Shown here in pieces: positions 8,815 through 16,346 of a DNA stretch of 23,749 nucleotides. The notes beneath the pieces are model-generated. The model made no database searches, was not told the DNA's origin, and saw only the letters and a list, made by a program, of their open reading frames with translations. Origin of the DNA: JBGVSA01 sp047605765 (GTDB taxonomy: Bacteria; Pseudomonadota; Gammaproteobacteria; Burkholderiales; Rhodocyclaceae); NCBI GenBank assembly GCA_047605765.1, contig JASGFB010000079.1, positions 1 to 23,749 of the forward strand, in the 5' to 3' direction. The position numbers and the translations under genes are program-made. The number at the start of each line of letters is the position of its first letter. Within the stretch, counting starts at the first letter, position 1.

Positions 8815-11526
8815 ATGCGCAGCGAATCGCCCAACGATCTGGAAGAACAGCATTATCTGACGCCGCTCTTCGAGCCGCGCTCAGTGGCCATCATCGGCGC
8901 CACTGAACGCCAGGGAGCGCTGGGCGCCGTGCTCGTCCACAACATGCTGGCCGGCGAATATCGCGGCTCGCTGTTCGCCGTCAATCCCAAATACCGCCGC
9001 GTGCAGGGCCTGGCCTGCTACCGCCGCATCGGCGACGTGCCCGGGCGCATTGATCTGGCCGTCATCGCCACGCCCGCTCACACCGTGCCCGACATCGTCG
9101 CCGAATGCGGCCGGGCCGGCGTGCGCACAGCCATGGTGCTGTCGGCCGGTTTCGGCGAAAGCGGCGCAGCCGGCGCCGATCTCGAACAACAGGTGCTCAA
9201 GGCGGCGCGCCTCCACGGCCTGCGCCTGCTCGGCCCCAACAGCCTCGGGCTGGCCCGCCCGCAATGGGGCCTCAATGCCACCTTCGCGCTGGGCAAGCCC
9301 CTGCCCGGCTCGATCGGCTTCATCTCGCAGTCCGGCTCGCTGTGCGCGGCCATCCTCGACTACGCGCGCCCCAACCACGTGGGTTTTTCCAACGTGGTGT
9401 CGCTGGGCGTGTCGAGCGACCTGGATTTCGGCGAGATCCTCGATTACATGGTGTGGGATTACCGCAGCGAAAGCGTGCTGCTGTACATCGAAGGCATCCG
9501 CGATGCGCGTCGCTTCCTCAGCGCCCTGCGCGCGGCGGCGCGCGCCAAGCCGGTCATGGTGCTCAAGGTGGGCCGCCATCCGGTCGGCCTGCGCGCAGCC
9601 CAGACGCATACCGGCGCCATCGGCGGCGACGATGCGGTGTTCGACGCTGCCCTGCGCCGCGCCGGCGTCATCCGCCTGTCCAACCTGAGCCAGTTGTATG
9701 CCGCCAGCAAGGCGCTGTTCTTGCACTTCCGGCCGCGCGGCAACCGGCTGGCCATCATCACCAACGGCGGTGGCCCCGGCGTGATGGCCGCCGACCGGGC
9801 GGGTGACCTGGGCATTCCACTGGCCCAATTGTCCACCGCCACGCTGACGCGCCTGGATAAAGTGCTGCCGCCGCACTGGTCGCTCGACAACCCGGTCGAC
9901 CTGATCGGCGATTCCGACCCCGACCGTTATGCCGCCGCGCTCGAAGCACTGCTCTCCGACGACGGCGTGGACGGCGTGCTGTGCCTGCTCACCCCGCAGG
10001 CCATGACGCGGCCGACCGAGGTCGCCGAGCGCGTCATCGGCCTGCGCCAGAAGACCGACAAGCCGATCCTGACCTGCTGGCTGGGCGACGAGCATTGCCT
10101 GCCGGCGCGCGAGCTGTTCCGCCAGGCCGGCATCCCGTCGGTGCGCACGCCTGAAATCGCCGTCGAACTGTTCGCCCACATCAGCGCCTACTACCGCAAC
10201 CAGCAACTGCTCACGCAGGCACCGGCGCCCCTCGAAGACGAGCGCACGCCCGACATCGACGCGGCACGCGCCCTCATCGACGGCGCCCTCTCCCAGCGGC
10301 GCACCACGCTCATGCGCGCCGAAGCGCTGGCCCTGCTGAGCGCCTTCCACATCCCGGTGGTGGAAACGCGCGTCGCCGAATTCGAAAACGAAGCAGCCAC
10401 CATCGCCGATGAACTGGGCTTCCCGGTGATGGTGCGCCCCAACGTGTCGCTGGCCGATCTGGGCGACGGCAAGGGGCTGGTGCGCGCCGGGCTGCCCAAC
10501 GAGCTGTCGGTGCGCCTGGCATGGCGAGCCATCCAGGGCGAACTGGCGCGCCTGATGCCGAGTACGGCGTCGCCGGAATTGTGCGTGGAGCGCGCCCCAC
10601 AGGTGGACACGTCGCGCGAACTCACGGTGCGCGTATGGCGCGACCCCGTCTTCGGCCCCGTCATCGGCTTTGGCGAGCGCAGCCTCAACCCGCATCACTG
10701 GCCGGACCGCGCGGTGGCCCTGCCGCCGCTCAACGCGTTCCTGGCCAACGATCTGGTCAAGAACACCCACGCCGCGCGCCGCCTGTCCGGCCTCGAAGGC
10801 TTGCCGGCGGCCGACGTCGAAGCCGTCGAAAAGCTGCTCATGCGGGTCTCGGAGATCGTCTGCGAGCTGCCCTGGGTACGCGCCCTCGACATCAATCCGC
10901 TGTATGCCGACGAGCGCGGTGCGGTGGTGGGCGACGCCCACATCGAGATCGGCGTGGTCAGCCAGGGCGTCGGGCGCTATGCGCACATGGCGATTCACCC
11001 CTACCCCAGCACCCTGGTGCAGTCGTGGCGGCTGCGCGATGGCACGCCGGTGCTGATCCGCCCGCTCAAGCCGGAAGACGCCGAACTGGAGCAGACCTTC
11101 GTGCGCGGGCTGTCGAGCGAAACCAAATACTTCCGTTTCATGAGCGCCCTGCGCGAGCTGCCGCCCTCACTGCTGGCCAAGCTCACCCAGATCGACTATG
11201 ACCGCGAGCTGGCGTTGATCGCCACCATCGAACGCGAGGGCACGCTGGTCGAGATCGGCGTATGCCGCTACTCGACCAATGCCGACGGCGAGAGTTGTGA
11301 ATTCGCCATCGTGGTGGCCGATGACTTTCAGCACAGCGGCGTCGGCCGCAAGCTGATGGAAACCCTCATAGGTTGCGCCCGCGAAGGCGGCCTGAAGACC
11401 ATGAAAGGCGTGTTTCTATCGGATAACGAACGCATGCTGCGCTTCGTGCGCAACATCGGGTTTATCATTTCACCCGATCCGGAAACCCCCACGATCAAGC
11501 ACGGCACGCTCGCGCTGCAGGCCTGA
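8815..11526 (+). CDS. Pat-type GNAT protein lysine acetyltransferase with NDP-forming acyl-CoA synthetase-like domain
   Basis: 903-residue protein related to Pat/PatZ (YfiQ), which acetylates lysines of acetyl-CoA synthetase and other metabolic enzymes. From N to C: a CoA-binding Rossmann domain (from about residue 17, FEPRSVAIIGAT), succinyl-CoA-ligase-like domains (LGPNSLGL, FISQSGSL, and THTGAIGG with His265), an ATP-grasp-like region from about 505, and a C-terminal GNAT domain at about 735-895 with RPLKPEDA and the acetyl-CoA-binding motif QHSGVGRKL. The acyl-CoA synthetase part of Pat acts as an acetyl-CoA sensor and is usually catalytically dead. ATG at 8815 is preferred; a TTG nine bases upstream is in frame. 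The ribosome site is weak. It follows ppsR by 68 bases on the same strand, possibly co-transcribed. Confidence 0.92.
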   Translation: MRSESPNDLEEQHYLTPLFEPRSVAIIGATERQGALGAVLVHNMLAGEYRGSLFAVNPKYRRVQGLACYRRIGDVPGRIDLAVIATPAHTVPDIVAECGRAGVRTAMVLSAGFGESGAAGADLEQQVLKAARLHGLRLLGPNSLGLARPQWGLNATFALGKPLPGSIGFISQSGSLCAAILDYARPNHVGFSNVVSLGVSSDLDFGEILDYMVWDYRSESVLLYIEGIRDARRFLSALRAAARAKPVMVLKVGRHPVGLRAAQTHTGAIGGDDAVFDAALRRAGVIRLSNLSQLYAASKALFLHFRPRGNRLAIITNGGGPGVMAADRAGDLGIPLAQLSTATLTRLDKVLPPHWSLDNPVDLIGDSDPDRYAAALEALLSDDGVDGVLCLLTPQAMTRPTEVAERVIGLRQKTDKPILTCWLGDEHCLPARELFRQAGIPSVRTPEIAVELFAHISAYYRNQQLLTQAPAPLEDERTPDIDAARALIDGALSQRRTTLMRAEALALLSAFHIPVVETRVAEFENEAATIADELGFPVMVRPNVSLADLGDGKGLVRAGLPNELSVRLAWRAIQGELARLMPSTASPELCVERAPQVDTSRELTVRVWRDPVFGPVIGFGERSLNPHHWPDRAVALPPLNAFLANDLVKNTHAARRLSGLEGLPAADVEAVEKLLMRVSEIVCELPWVRALDINPLYADERGAVVGDAHIEIGVVSQGVGRYAHMAIHPYPSTLVQSWRLRDGTPVLIRPLKPEDAELEQTFVRGLSSETKYFRFMSALRELPPSLLAKLTQIDYDRELALIATIEREGTLVEIGVCRYSTNADGESCEFAIVVADDFQHSGVGRKLMETLIGCAREGGLKTMKGVFLSDNERMLRFVRNIGFIISPDPETPTIKHGTLALQA

Positions 11527-11546
11527 ACCGCATTCATCCGCACACC

Positions 11547-12134
11547 ATGACAAAGCAGCCCTGTCGCTGCGGCTGGGTCAATCTGAATGACCCGCTGTAT
11601 GTGACCTATCACGACGAAGAATGGGGCGTCCCCGTGCGGGACGACACCAAGCTGTTCGAATTCCTGATCCTCGAAGGTGCCCAGGCGGGTTTGTCGTGGA
11701 TCACCGTGCTGCGCCGGCGCGAGAGCTACCGGCGCGCCTTCGATGGTTTCGATGCCGAACGAATCGCCCGCTACACCGAAGCCGATCAGGCGCGCCTGAT
11801 GGCCGATGCCGGCATCATCCGCAATCGCCTCAAGGTGAGCGCGGCGATCGACAACGCGCGCGCCTTTCTCGCCGTGCAGGAATCGTTCGGCAGTTTTTCC
11901 GATTACATGTGGCGCTTCGTCGACGGCAAGCCGATCGACAACGCCCGGCCTTCGCTGAGCCACGTGCCGGCCAGCACGGACATCTCGGACGCCCTGTCCA
12001 AAGATCTGAAGAAGCGGGGTTTCCGCTTCGTGGGCAGCACCATTTGCTATGCTCACATGCAAGCCGTCGGCATGGTCAATGACCATGTCGTCGAATGTTT
12101 CCGCCATGCCGAGGTTGCTCGGCTGACGGCCTGA
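11547..12134 (+). CDS. tag: DNA-3-methyladenine glycosylase I
   Basis: 195-residue Tag-type glycosylase that removes 3-methyladenine from alkylated DNA to start base-excision repair. The N-terminus RCGWVNLNDPLYVTYHDEEWG is diagnostic. Zinc ligands correspond to C8, H22, H180 and C184 (NDHVVEC), the family's zinc snap, and E43 in LILEGAQAGLSW matches the base-recognition glutamate of the E. coli enzyme. Length is normal. It starts 20 bases after the acetyltransferase stop and ends 26 bases before the mutarotase start, so the three probably share a transcript. The ribosome-binding site is weak, suggesting coupling to the gene before it. Confidence 0.97.
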   Translation: MTKQPCRCGWVNLNDPLYVTYHDEEWGVPVRDDTKLFEFLILEGAQAGLSWITVLRRRESYRRAFDGFDAERIARYTEADQARLMADAGIIRNRLKVSAAIDNARAFLAVQESFGSFSDYMWRFVDGKPIDNARPSLSHVPASTDISDALSKDLKKRGFRFVGSTICYAHMQAVGMVNDHVVECFRHAEVARLTA

Positions 12135-12160
12135 CACTTTTTCCATTCAATGCAGACATC

Positions 12161-13012
12161 ATGACCGCCGCTATTGCAGAAAACGTCGAATACCAAGGCA
12201 TGCCCGCCGTGCACCTGCGCGCGCCCAACGGCGCCGAGGCCACCATCCTGCTTCACGGAGCCCACGTCGTATCGTGGAAGACGCCCAATGGCGACGAACG
12301 TCTTTACATGTCCGACCTGTCCGAGTTCGCCGACGGCAAGCCCGTACGCGGCGGCGTGCCGATCTGCTTCCCGCAGTTTTCCACCCGCGGCCCGCTGCCC
12401 GGCCACGGTTTCGCGCGCCTGTTCAGCTGGGAACTGATCGACGCCCGCACCGGCGACGACTACGCCATGGCCGTGCTGCGCCTGGTCGACAATGCCTCCA
12501 CGCGCGAAATGTGGCCGCACGCCTTCATCGCCGAAATGACGGTGAGCGTGGCGGGCGATCGCCTCGACATGGAACTCGAAGTCGAAAACACCGGCGATGC
12601 GTCGTTCAGCTTCACTGCCGCCCTGCACACCTACCTGCGCATGCGCGAAGTCGAAGAAGCCACGCTCGAAGGCCTGCGCGGCCAGCATTACTTCAACAAC
12701 GTCAGCAAGGAAGACAACATCCTTGAGACCGGCGTGGTGGTGGCCATCAGCGAAGAAACCGACCGCGTGTACTACGACACCAAGAACCCGCTGCTGCTGC
12801 GCGAACCGCACCGTTCGCTGGGCATCAACGCCGAGAACATGCCGGAAACGGTGGTGTGGAATCCGTGGGTGGAACGTTCGACGAAGATCGCCGATCTGCC
12901 GGACAACGGCTTCCGCTACATGATCTGCGTGGAAGCCGGCGCCATTCAGAAGCCGGTCGAACTGGCGCCTGAAGCAAGCTGGTGGGGTCGTCAGACGCTG
13001 GTCGCCATGTAA
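12161..13012 (+). CDS. D-hexose-6-phosphate mutarotase (YeaD-like aldose 1-epimerase)
   Basis: 283-residue YeaD-type galactose-mutarotase-like protein, predicted to interconvert alpha and beta anomers of glucose 6-phosphate in the cytoplasm. Family motifs are GAHVVSW, GGVPICFPQF, PGHGFARLFSWEL, ALHTYLR and VVWNPW. H156 in LHTYL and E258 in CVEAG correspond to the catalytic acid/base pair known from the yeast and bacterial homologues. ATG at 12161 gives the expected N-terminus; a longer frame back to 12095 would overlap tag and lacks conservation. Followed by a strong bidirectional terminator. Confidence 0.95.
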   Translation: MTAAIAENVEYQGMPAVHLRAPNGAEATILLHGAHVVSWKTPNGDERLYMSDLSEFADGKPVRGGVPICFPQFSTRGPLPGHGFARLFSWELIDARTGDDYAMAVLRLVDNASTREMWPHAFIAEMTVSVAGDRLDMELEVENTGDASFSFTAALHTYLRMREVEEATLEGLRGQHYFNNVSKEDNILETGVVVAISEETDRVYYDTKNPLLLREPHRSLGINAENMPETVVWNPWVERSTKIADLPDNGFRYMICVEAGAIQKPVELAPEASWWGRQTLVAM

Positions 13013-13030
13013 GCGTCGCGCCCCGCACCC

Positions 13031-13062
13031 AAAAAAATGCCCGCGCCATGCGGGCTTTTTTT
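13031..13062. terminator. Bidirectional Rho-independent terminator
   Basis: A GCCCGC-gccat-GCGGGC hairpin (13039-13055) is flanked by seven A on the left and seven T on the right. On either strand it forms a GC stem followed by a U tract. It ends the mutarotase transcript on the plus strand and the diguanylate cyclase transcript on the minus strand, which stops 12 bases away. Confidence 0.92.
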
Positions 13063-13073
13063 GTTCACCCGGC

Positions 13074-14261
13074 TCAGTGCCGCCCGGTCTCCCAGGCCGG
13101 CGCCGGCCGCCAGGACGGATGCTGCAGGGCGACGCGGTCGCGCCCCGCGTTCTTGGCCTTGTAGAGGGCATCATCGGCTGCGGCGGCCAGCATGCTGGCG
13201 GCGGCACCCGACTGCCACTGCGCCACGCCGGCACTGACGGTGAAGCGGATCACCTGCCCCTCGGCATGCACGATGTGTTCGCGGGCGTGCGCGACCAGAC
13301 GCTCGGCGATGCCCTCGGCCGCCGCTGGCGTGGTGTCCGGCAGCAGCAGCGCGAACTCCTCCCCGCCCATGCGCCCGAAGCAATCCGAGGCGCGCACGAT
13401 GGACATGCCGACCGACGAAAAATGACGCAGGACTTCGTCGCCGGCGGCGTGGCCGTGGCTATCGTTGATGGCCTTGAAGTGGTCGATGTCGGTCATGACC
13501 AGGCACAGCGGGCGCCCGGTCCGCGTGGCGCGGATGATCTCGCGCTCGAGCGCTTCGGTGAAGGCCCGGCGCGACAGCACGCCAGTGAGAAAGTCGGTGT
13601 TGGCGGCCCGCTCGGCGCGCGCGATCATTTCGTCGTGCGCCATCATGACCATGCACATGGCCAGCGCTGGGATGACGATGGCACCGATGGTCAGCAGCAC
13701 CATGTTCATGCCCGGCGCCATCAATGATGCCGTGGACGGATCGTTCACCCAGCCGTAATACACGGTGCGCACCAGGTAGCCCAGCGCGAAGAACGACGTC
13801 AGGCCGACGGTAAACAAGTAGCTATAGGCCGGCCGGTGGCGCGGCCGATGGCGCGCCACGGTCACGGCGATGACCGTACTCAGCACGGCGTGGAACAGCG
13901 AGGCCAGCGCCACGCGCGCCGCGTACGACGGCACCACGTAGTTGAACCACGCCAGGCTGGCGCCATACACCACCAGCGTCACCCAATACAGCACGCGGTA
14001 GGTGCGCAGCCCGAAGAACAACCGGCAGCCGATGACCGATTCGATGGTGCCGGCGGTCAGCACCATGTTGCCCAGCACGATCGACGCCCAGTCGCCAATG
14101 ACCCCACGCAGCACGATCAGCACCAGCCCGGCCAGCGCCAGCACGTTGCCGCGCAGGAATTCACGTACGCCGGGCAGACCACTGCGGCGCAGCGAGTAGA
14201 GCACGAATAGCATCATGCCACCCAGCAGCGCGGTGATCGCCAGCAGGTTCACCGGGTTCAT
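13074..14261 (-). CDS. Membrane-bound diguanylate cyclase (GGDEF)
   Basis: 395-residue diguanylate cyclase making cyclic di-GMP from two GTP. The N-terminal 205 residues form about six membrane helices with no obvious large extracellular loop, an uncharacterised membrane sensor resembling the 7TM/MASE class in layout. The GGDEF domain runs from about 216 to 380: NTDFLTGVLSRRAF, the MTDIDHFKAINDSHGH segment with metal-binding Asp258, and the active-site GGEEF at 299-303. An intact RxxD inhibitory site (R290, D293) lies five residues before GGEEF, so product inhibition is expected. No EAL domain. Start chosen at ATG 14261, just before the first hydrophobic helix; an upstream in-frame extension looks non-coding. 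Confidence 0.95.
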   Translation of the reverse strand: MNPVNLLAITALLGGMMLFVLYSLRRSGLPGVREFLRGNVLALAGLVLIVLRGVIGDWASIVLGNMVLTAGTIESVIGCRLFFGLRTYRVLYWVTLVVYGASLAWFNYVVPSYAARVALASLFHAVLSTVIAVTVARHRPRHRPAYSYLFTVGLTSFFALGYLVRTVYYGWVNDPSTASLMAPGMNMVLLTIGAIVIPALAMCMVMMAHDEMIARAERAANTDFLTGVLSRRAFTEALEREIIRATRTGRPLCLVMTDIDHFKAINDSHGHAAGDEVLRHFSSVGMSIVRASDCFGRMGGEEFALLLPDTTPAAAEGIAERLVAHAREHIVHAEGQVIRFTVSAGVAQWQSGAAASMLAAAADDALYKAKNAGRDRVALQHPSWRPAPAWETGRH

Positions 14262-14543
14262 AGTGTCTCTGTGAGTAGGGGCTGAGCCAACGCGCATGCA
14301 CGCATCAGCCCGCGCCAGATTGTAGCCACTCGCCTGTGCTTCGGGCGGATGGATTAACGGGGGCAATCCTGGCGCTTAGCGATTTCGCGGGCGGCCAGGG
14401 CGCTCCTACGCCATGTGCGGCTTGTCCTACGCCTGTTTCACTACATTCCGATAAGCAGCCCCAGCGGGAATCACTAATCTGGAACCACGTACTCCCCACT
14501 TCCGGGGTGGTGCAGACCTTAGATGCAACGAAAGGAACTGACC
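14262..14543. promoter_or_regulatory. Divergent upstream region of the diguanylate cyclase and csbD genes
   Basis: About 280 bases with no convincing gene. It must contain promoters for both flanking genes. Two exact copies of TCCTACGCC start at 14404 and 14425, 21 bp apart. A weak alternative-sigma-like pair, GGGAAT at 14466 and CGTA at 14488 with a 16-base spacer, lies about 55-75 bases before csbD. A clear sigma-70 promoter is not seen. Confidence 0.45.
14404..14433. repeat. Tandem 9-bp direct repeats (TCCTACGCC) upstream of csbD
   Basis: Two identical 9-base copies at 14404-14412 and 14425-14433 have a start-to-start distance of 21 bp, two turns of the DNA helix, so both would lie on the same face. 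This suits binding of a regulator. They end 110 bases before the csbD start. Confidence 0.4.
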
Positions 14544-14729
14544 ATGAACCGAGATCAAATCAAGGGCCGTACCGAACAGATGGCGGGCAAGGTGAAGGAA
14601 GGCGCCGGCAAAGTGACCGGCGACCGCGAGCTGGAAGCACGCGGTCGTGCCGACCAGGCATCCGGCAAGGTTCGTGCCGGCTACGGTGACGCCAAGGAGC
14701 GCGTCAAGGACGCCATCGACAAGGCCTAG
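14544..14729 (+). CDS. CsbD-family stress-response protein
   Basis: 61-residue hydrophilic protein of the CsbD family, short Lys/Glu/Gly-rich helical proteins induced in general stress and stationary phase in several bacteria; molecular function is not established. The pattern MNRDQIKGRTEQMAGKVKEG followed by GKVTGDRELEARGRADQ and GYGDAKERVKDAIDKA is typical. ATG 14544 is chosen over ATG 14523 because AAGGA ends eight bases upstream and the family begins at this methionine. Probably under stress control from the upstream region with the TCCTACGCC repeats. Confidence 0.92.
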   Translation: MNRDQIKGRTEQMAGKVKEGAGKVTGDRELEARGRADQASGKVRAGYGDAKERVKDAIDKA

Positions 14730-14770
14730 GCCATTGAGCGGAGCCCGCGCGGAACACCGCCGGGCACCCT

Positions 14771-14801
14771 GCCGGCCGCCGCACCATCGCCGGCGGCCGG
14801 C
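14771..14801. terminator. Strong GC hairpin after csbD, possible terminator or processing structure
   Basis: A perfect 11-bp stem, GCCGGCCGCCG pairing with CGGCGGCCGGC around a nine-base loop, lies 41 bases after the csbD stop. There is no U tract, so it is not a standard Rho-independent terminator. It could protect csbD mRNA 3' ends or cause partial termination before the next two genes. Confidence 0.4.
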
Positions 14802-14844
14802 GCCCAGCGACGCCCCGCCTCACATCCCGACGAGACGACCGACC

Positions 14845-15084
14845 ATGTCACAGACGCCCACGCCGTTGGACTGCAGCCATGCGACCATCGTGCCGCCTTT
14901 TCTGCGCGCACCGCTGATCGGCCACCTGCCCACCGAACCGACCGAGGATCCGACCCCGCCGCCGCAGCCACCGGCGCAACCGGAACCGGAAGAACCGCCC
15001 CCGCCTATCAGTGATCCGCCGCCGGCGCCTCCGCCGCCCCCCATTGTCAGCCGGCGCGCAGGCACCGGCACATTGATCCACTAA
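14845..15084 (+). CDS. Small proline-rich protein, function unknown
   Basis: 79-residue hypothetical protein with 27 prolines. The first 30 residues are mixed, with one Cys (residue 10). Residues about 30-68 are almost entirely Pro, Glu, Gln, Asp and Thr, including runs of three, four and five prolines, and the tail is Arg/Gly/Thr. It has no signal peptide or membrane helix and is probably disordered. It is followed after 16 bases by the zinc-ribbon metallopeptidase, whose ribosome site lies in the gap, so the two are likely one transcript. The reality of the gene rests on this spacing and on an uninterrupted frame; a compositional artefact of GC-rich DNA cannot be excluded. Confidence 0.55.
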   Translation: MSQTPTPLDCSHATIVPPFLRAPLIGHLPTEPTEDPTPPPQPPAQPEPEEPPPPISDPPPAPPPPPIVSRRAGTGTLIH

Positions 15085-15100
15085 CTGACGGAGCGGCAGC

Positions 15101-16309
15101 ATGGCCAGTGTCGATATCGCCGCTGAAGCGCCCATGCCGGCGCGCGCCTACCGCTGCGTCTGCGGCCAGCCCATCTACTTTCCCAACAGCCAGTGCCTGA
15201 ACTGCGGCCGAGCGCTCGGCGTCGAGCCGTGCAGCGGCCACGTTCACCCACTGGAGCCGATGGATGACACAGGCTGGCGCCTGGCGGACGAGCCGGACAC
15301 GGCGCGCAGCTATCGGCGCTGCGCCAACCTCAATACGCCGGCCGGCTGCAACTGGCTGGTCGAGCCGGAATTCGCCGACACGGGCGGGACATCGGACGGC
15401 CTGTGCCTGGCCTGTCGCCTCAACCGGGTGATCCCCGATCTGTCCCATGGCGACAACGGTCTGCTGTGGGGCAAGCTCGAACAGGCCAAACGGCGCTTGG
15501 TATCGCAGCTCATTGCGCTGCGCCTGCCGATCGCCTCGAAAGTGGAACAGGATCCCGAGCGCGGCCTGTGTTTCGACTTCCTGCGCTCGCCGGAAGGCGG
15601 CCCGGCAGTGATGACGGGCCACGCCGACGGTGTCATCACCATCAATGTGCACGAAGCCGACGACGTCGAACGCGAGCGCCTGCGCACCGTGCTGCATGAA
15701 CCCTACCGCACGCTGCTCGGACATCTGCGCCACGAAGTGGGCCATTACTACTGGGACCGCCTGATCGCCGCGAGCCCCTGGCTGGATGAATTCCGCGCCT
15801 TGTTCGGCGACGAACGCCGCGACTATGCCGAGGCGCTCAAAACCAATTACGAGGTCGGTCCACCGCCGGACTGGGCACTCAATTACGTCAGCGCCTACGC
15901 CAGTACGCACCCCTGGGAAGACTGGGCGGAGACCTGGGCGCACTACCTGCACATGCTCGACAGCTCGGCGACCGCCGCCAGCTTCGGGCTGGATGCACGC
16001 TACCTCGATCTGCAACTGGCCGAGTTCACCGCCGCCGACATCGGCGAGCCGGACACCAAGGCCGCCGAGCCCTTCCTGCGCCTGGTCAATCGCTGGCTGC
16101 GCCTGACCGGCGTGCTCAACGAGATGTCACGTAGCATGGGGCAGCCGGACTTCTACCCCTTCGCCCTGCCGGCGGCGGCCACCCGCAAGCTGTATTTCAT
16201 TCATCGCGTGGTGCTGCGCGCGCCGCAGGAAAGCACCCCGTGTCCGCCCGCCGCACAGCAAGACGGCGATGCCGTCGCCGACATCGCCGTCACCATCGAA
16301 GCTGCCTGA
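15101..16309 (+). CDS. Zinc-ribbon putative zinc-binding metallopeptidase (Peptidase_Mx/DUF2248-type)
   Basis: 402-residue protein. The N-terminus carries two cysteine sets, C19/C21 with C32/C35, and C74/C83 with C102/C105, consistent with a zinc ribbon. The rest is a metallopeptidase-like domain with HEVGH at 211-215 in the context LRHEVGHYYWDRL and a downstream HPWEDWAETWAHYLHM, where E277 is the likely third zinc ligand (gluzincin-like). Substrate is unknown. No signal peptide, so cytoplasmic. Homologues in proteobacteria often lie near transglutaminase-like and alpha-E/ATP-grasp genes involved in peptide or polymer modification, but none of these is in this window. GGAGC is a good ribosome site. 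It converges on htpG. Confidence 0.88.
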   Translation: MASVDIAAEAPMPARAYRCVCGQPIYFPNSQCLNCGRALGVEPCSGHVHPLEPMDDTGWRLADEPDTARSYRRCANLNTPAGCNWLVEPEFADTGGTSDGLCLACRLNRVIPDLSHGDNGLLWGKLEQAKRRLVSQLIALRLPIASKVEQDPERGLCFDFLRSPEGGPAVMTGHADGVITINVHEADDVERERLRTVLHEPYRTLLGHLRHEVGHYYWDRLIAASPWLDEFRALFGDERRDYAEALKTNYEVGPPPDWALNYVSAYASTHPWEDWAETWAHYLHMLDSSATAASFGLDARYLDLQLAEFTAADIGEPDTKAAEPFLRLVNRWLRLTGVLNEMSRSMGQPDFYPFALPAAATRKLYFIHRVVLRAPQESTPCPPAAQQDGDAVADIAVTIEAA

Positions 16310-16346
16310 CACCCCCTGCACACCGGCAAGGGGCGCGTTCGCCTGA

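Noticed and set aside
8881..10998. 705-codon minus-strand open frame antisense to the Pat-type gene
   Set aside because: His/Gln/Gly-rich composition without domains; the plus-strand gene is unambiguous over the same bases.
14523..14543. Upstream ATG giving a seven-residue extension to CsbD
   Set aside because: The AAGGA ribosome site lies inside that extension and the family begins at the later methionine.
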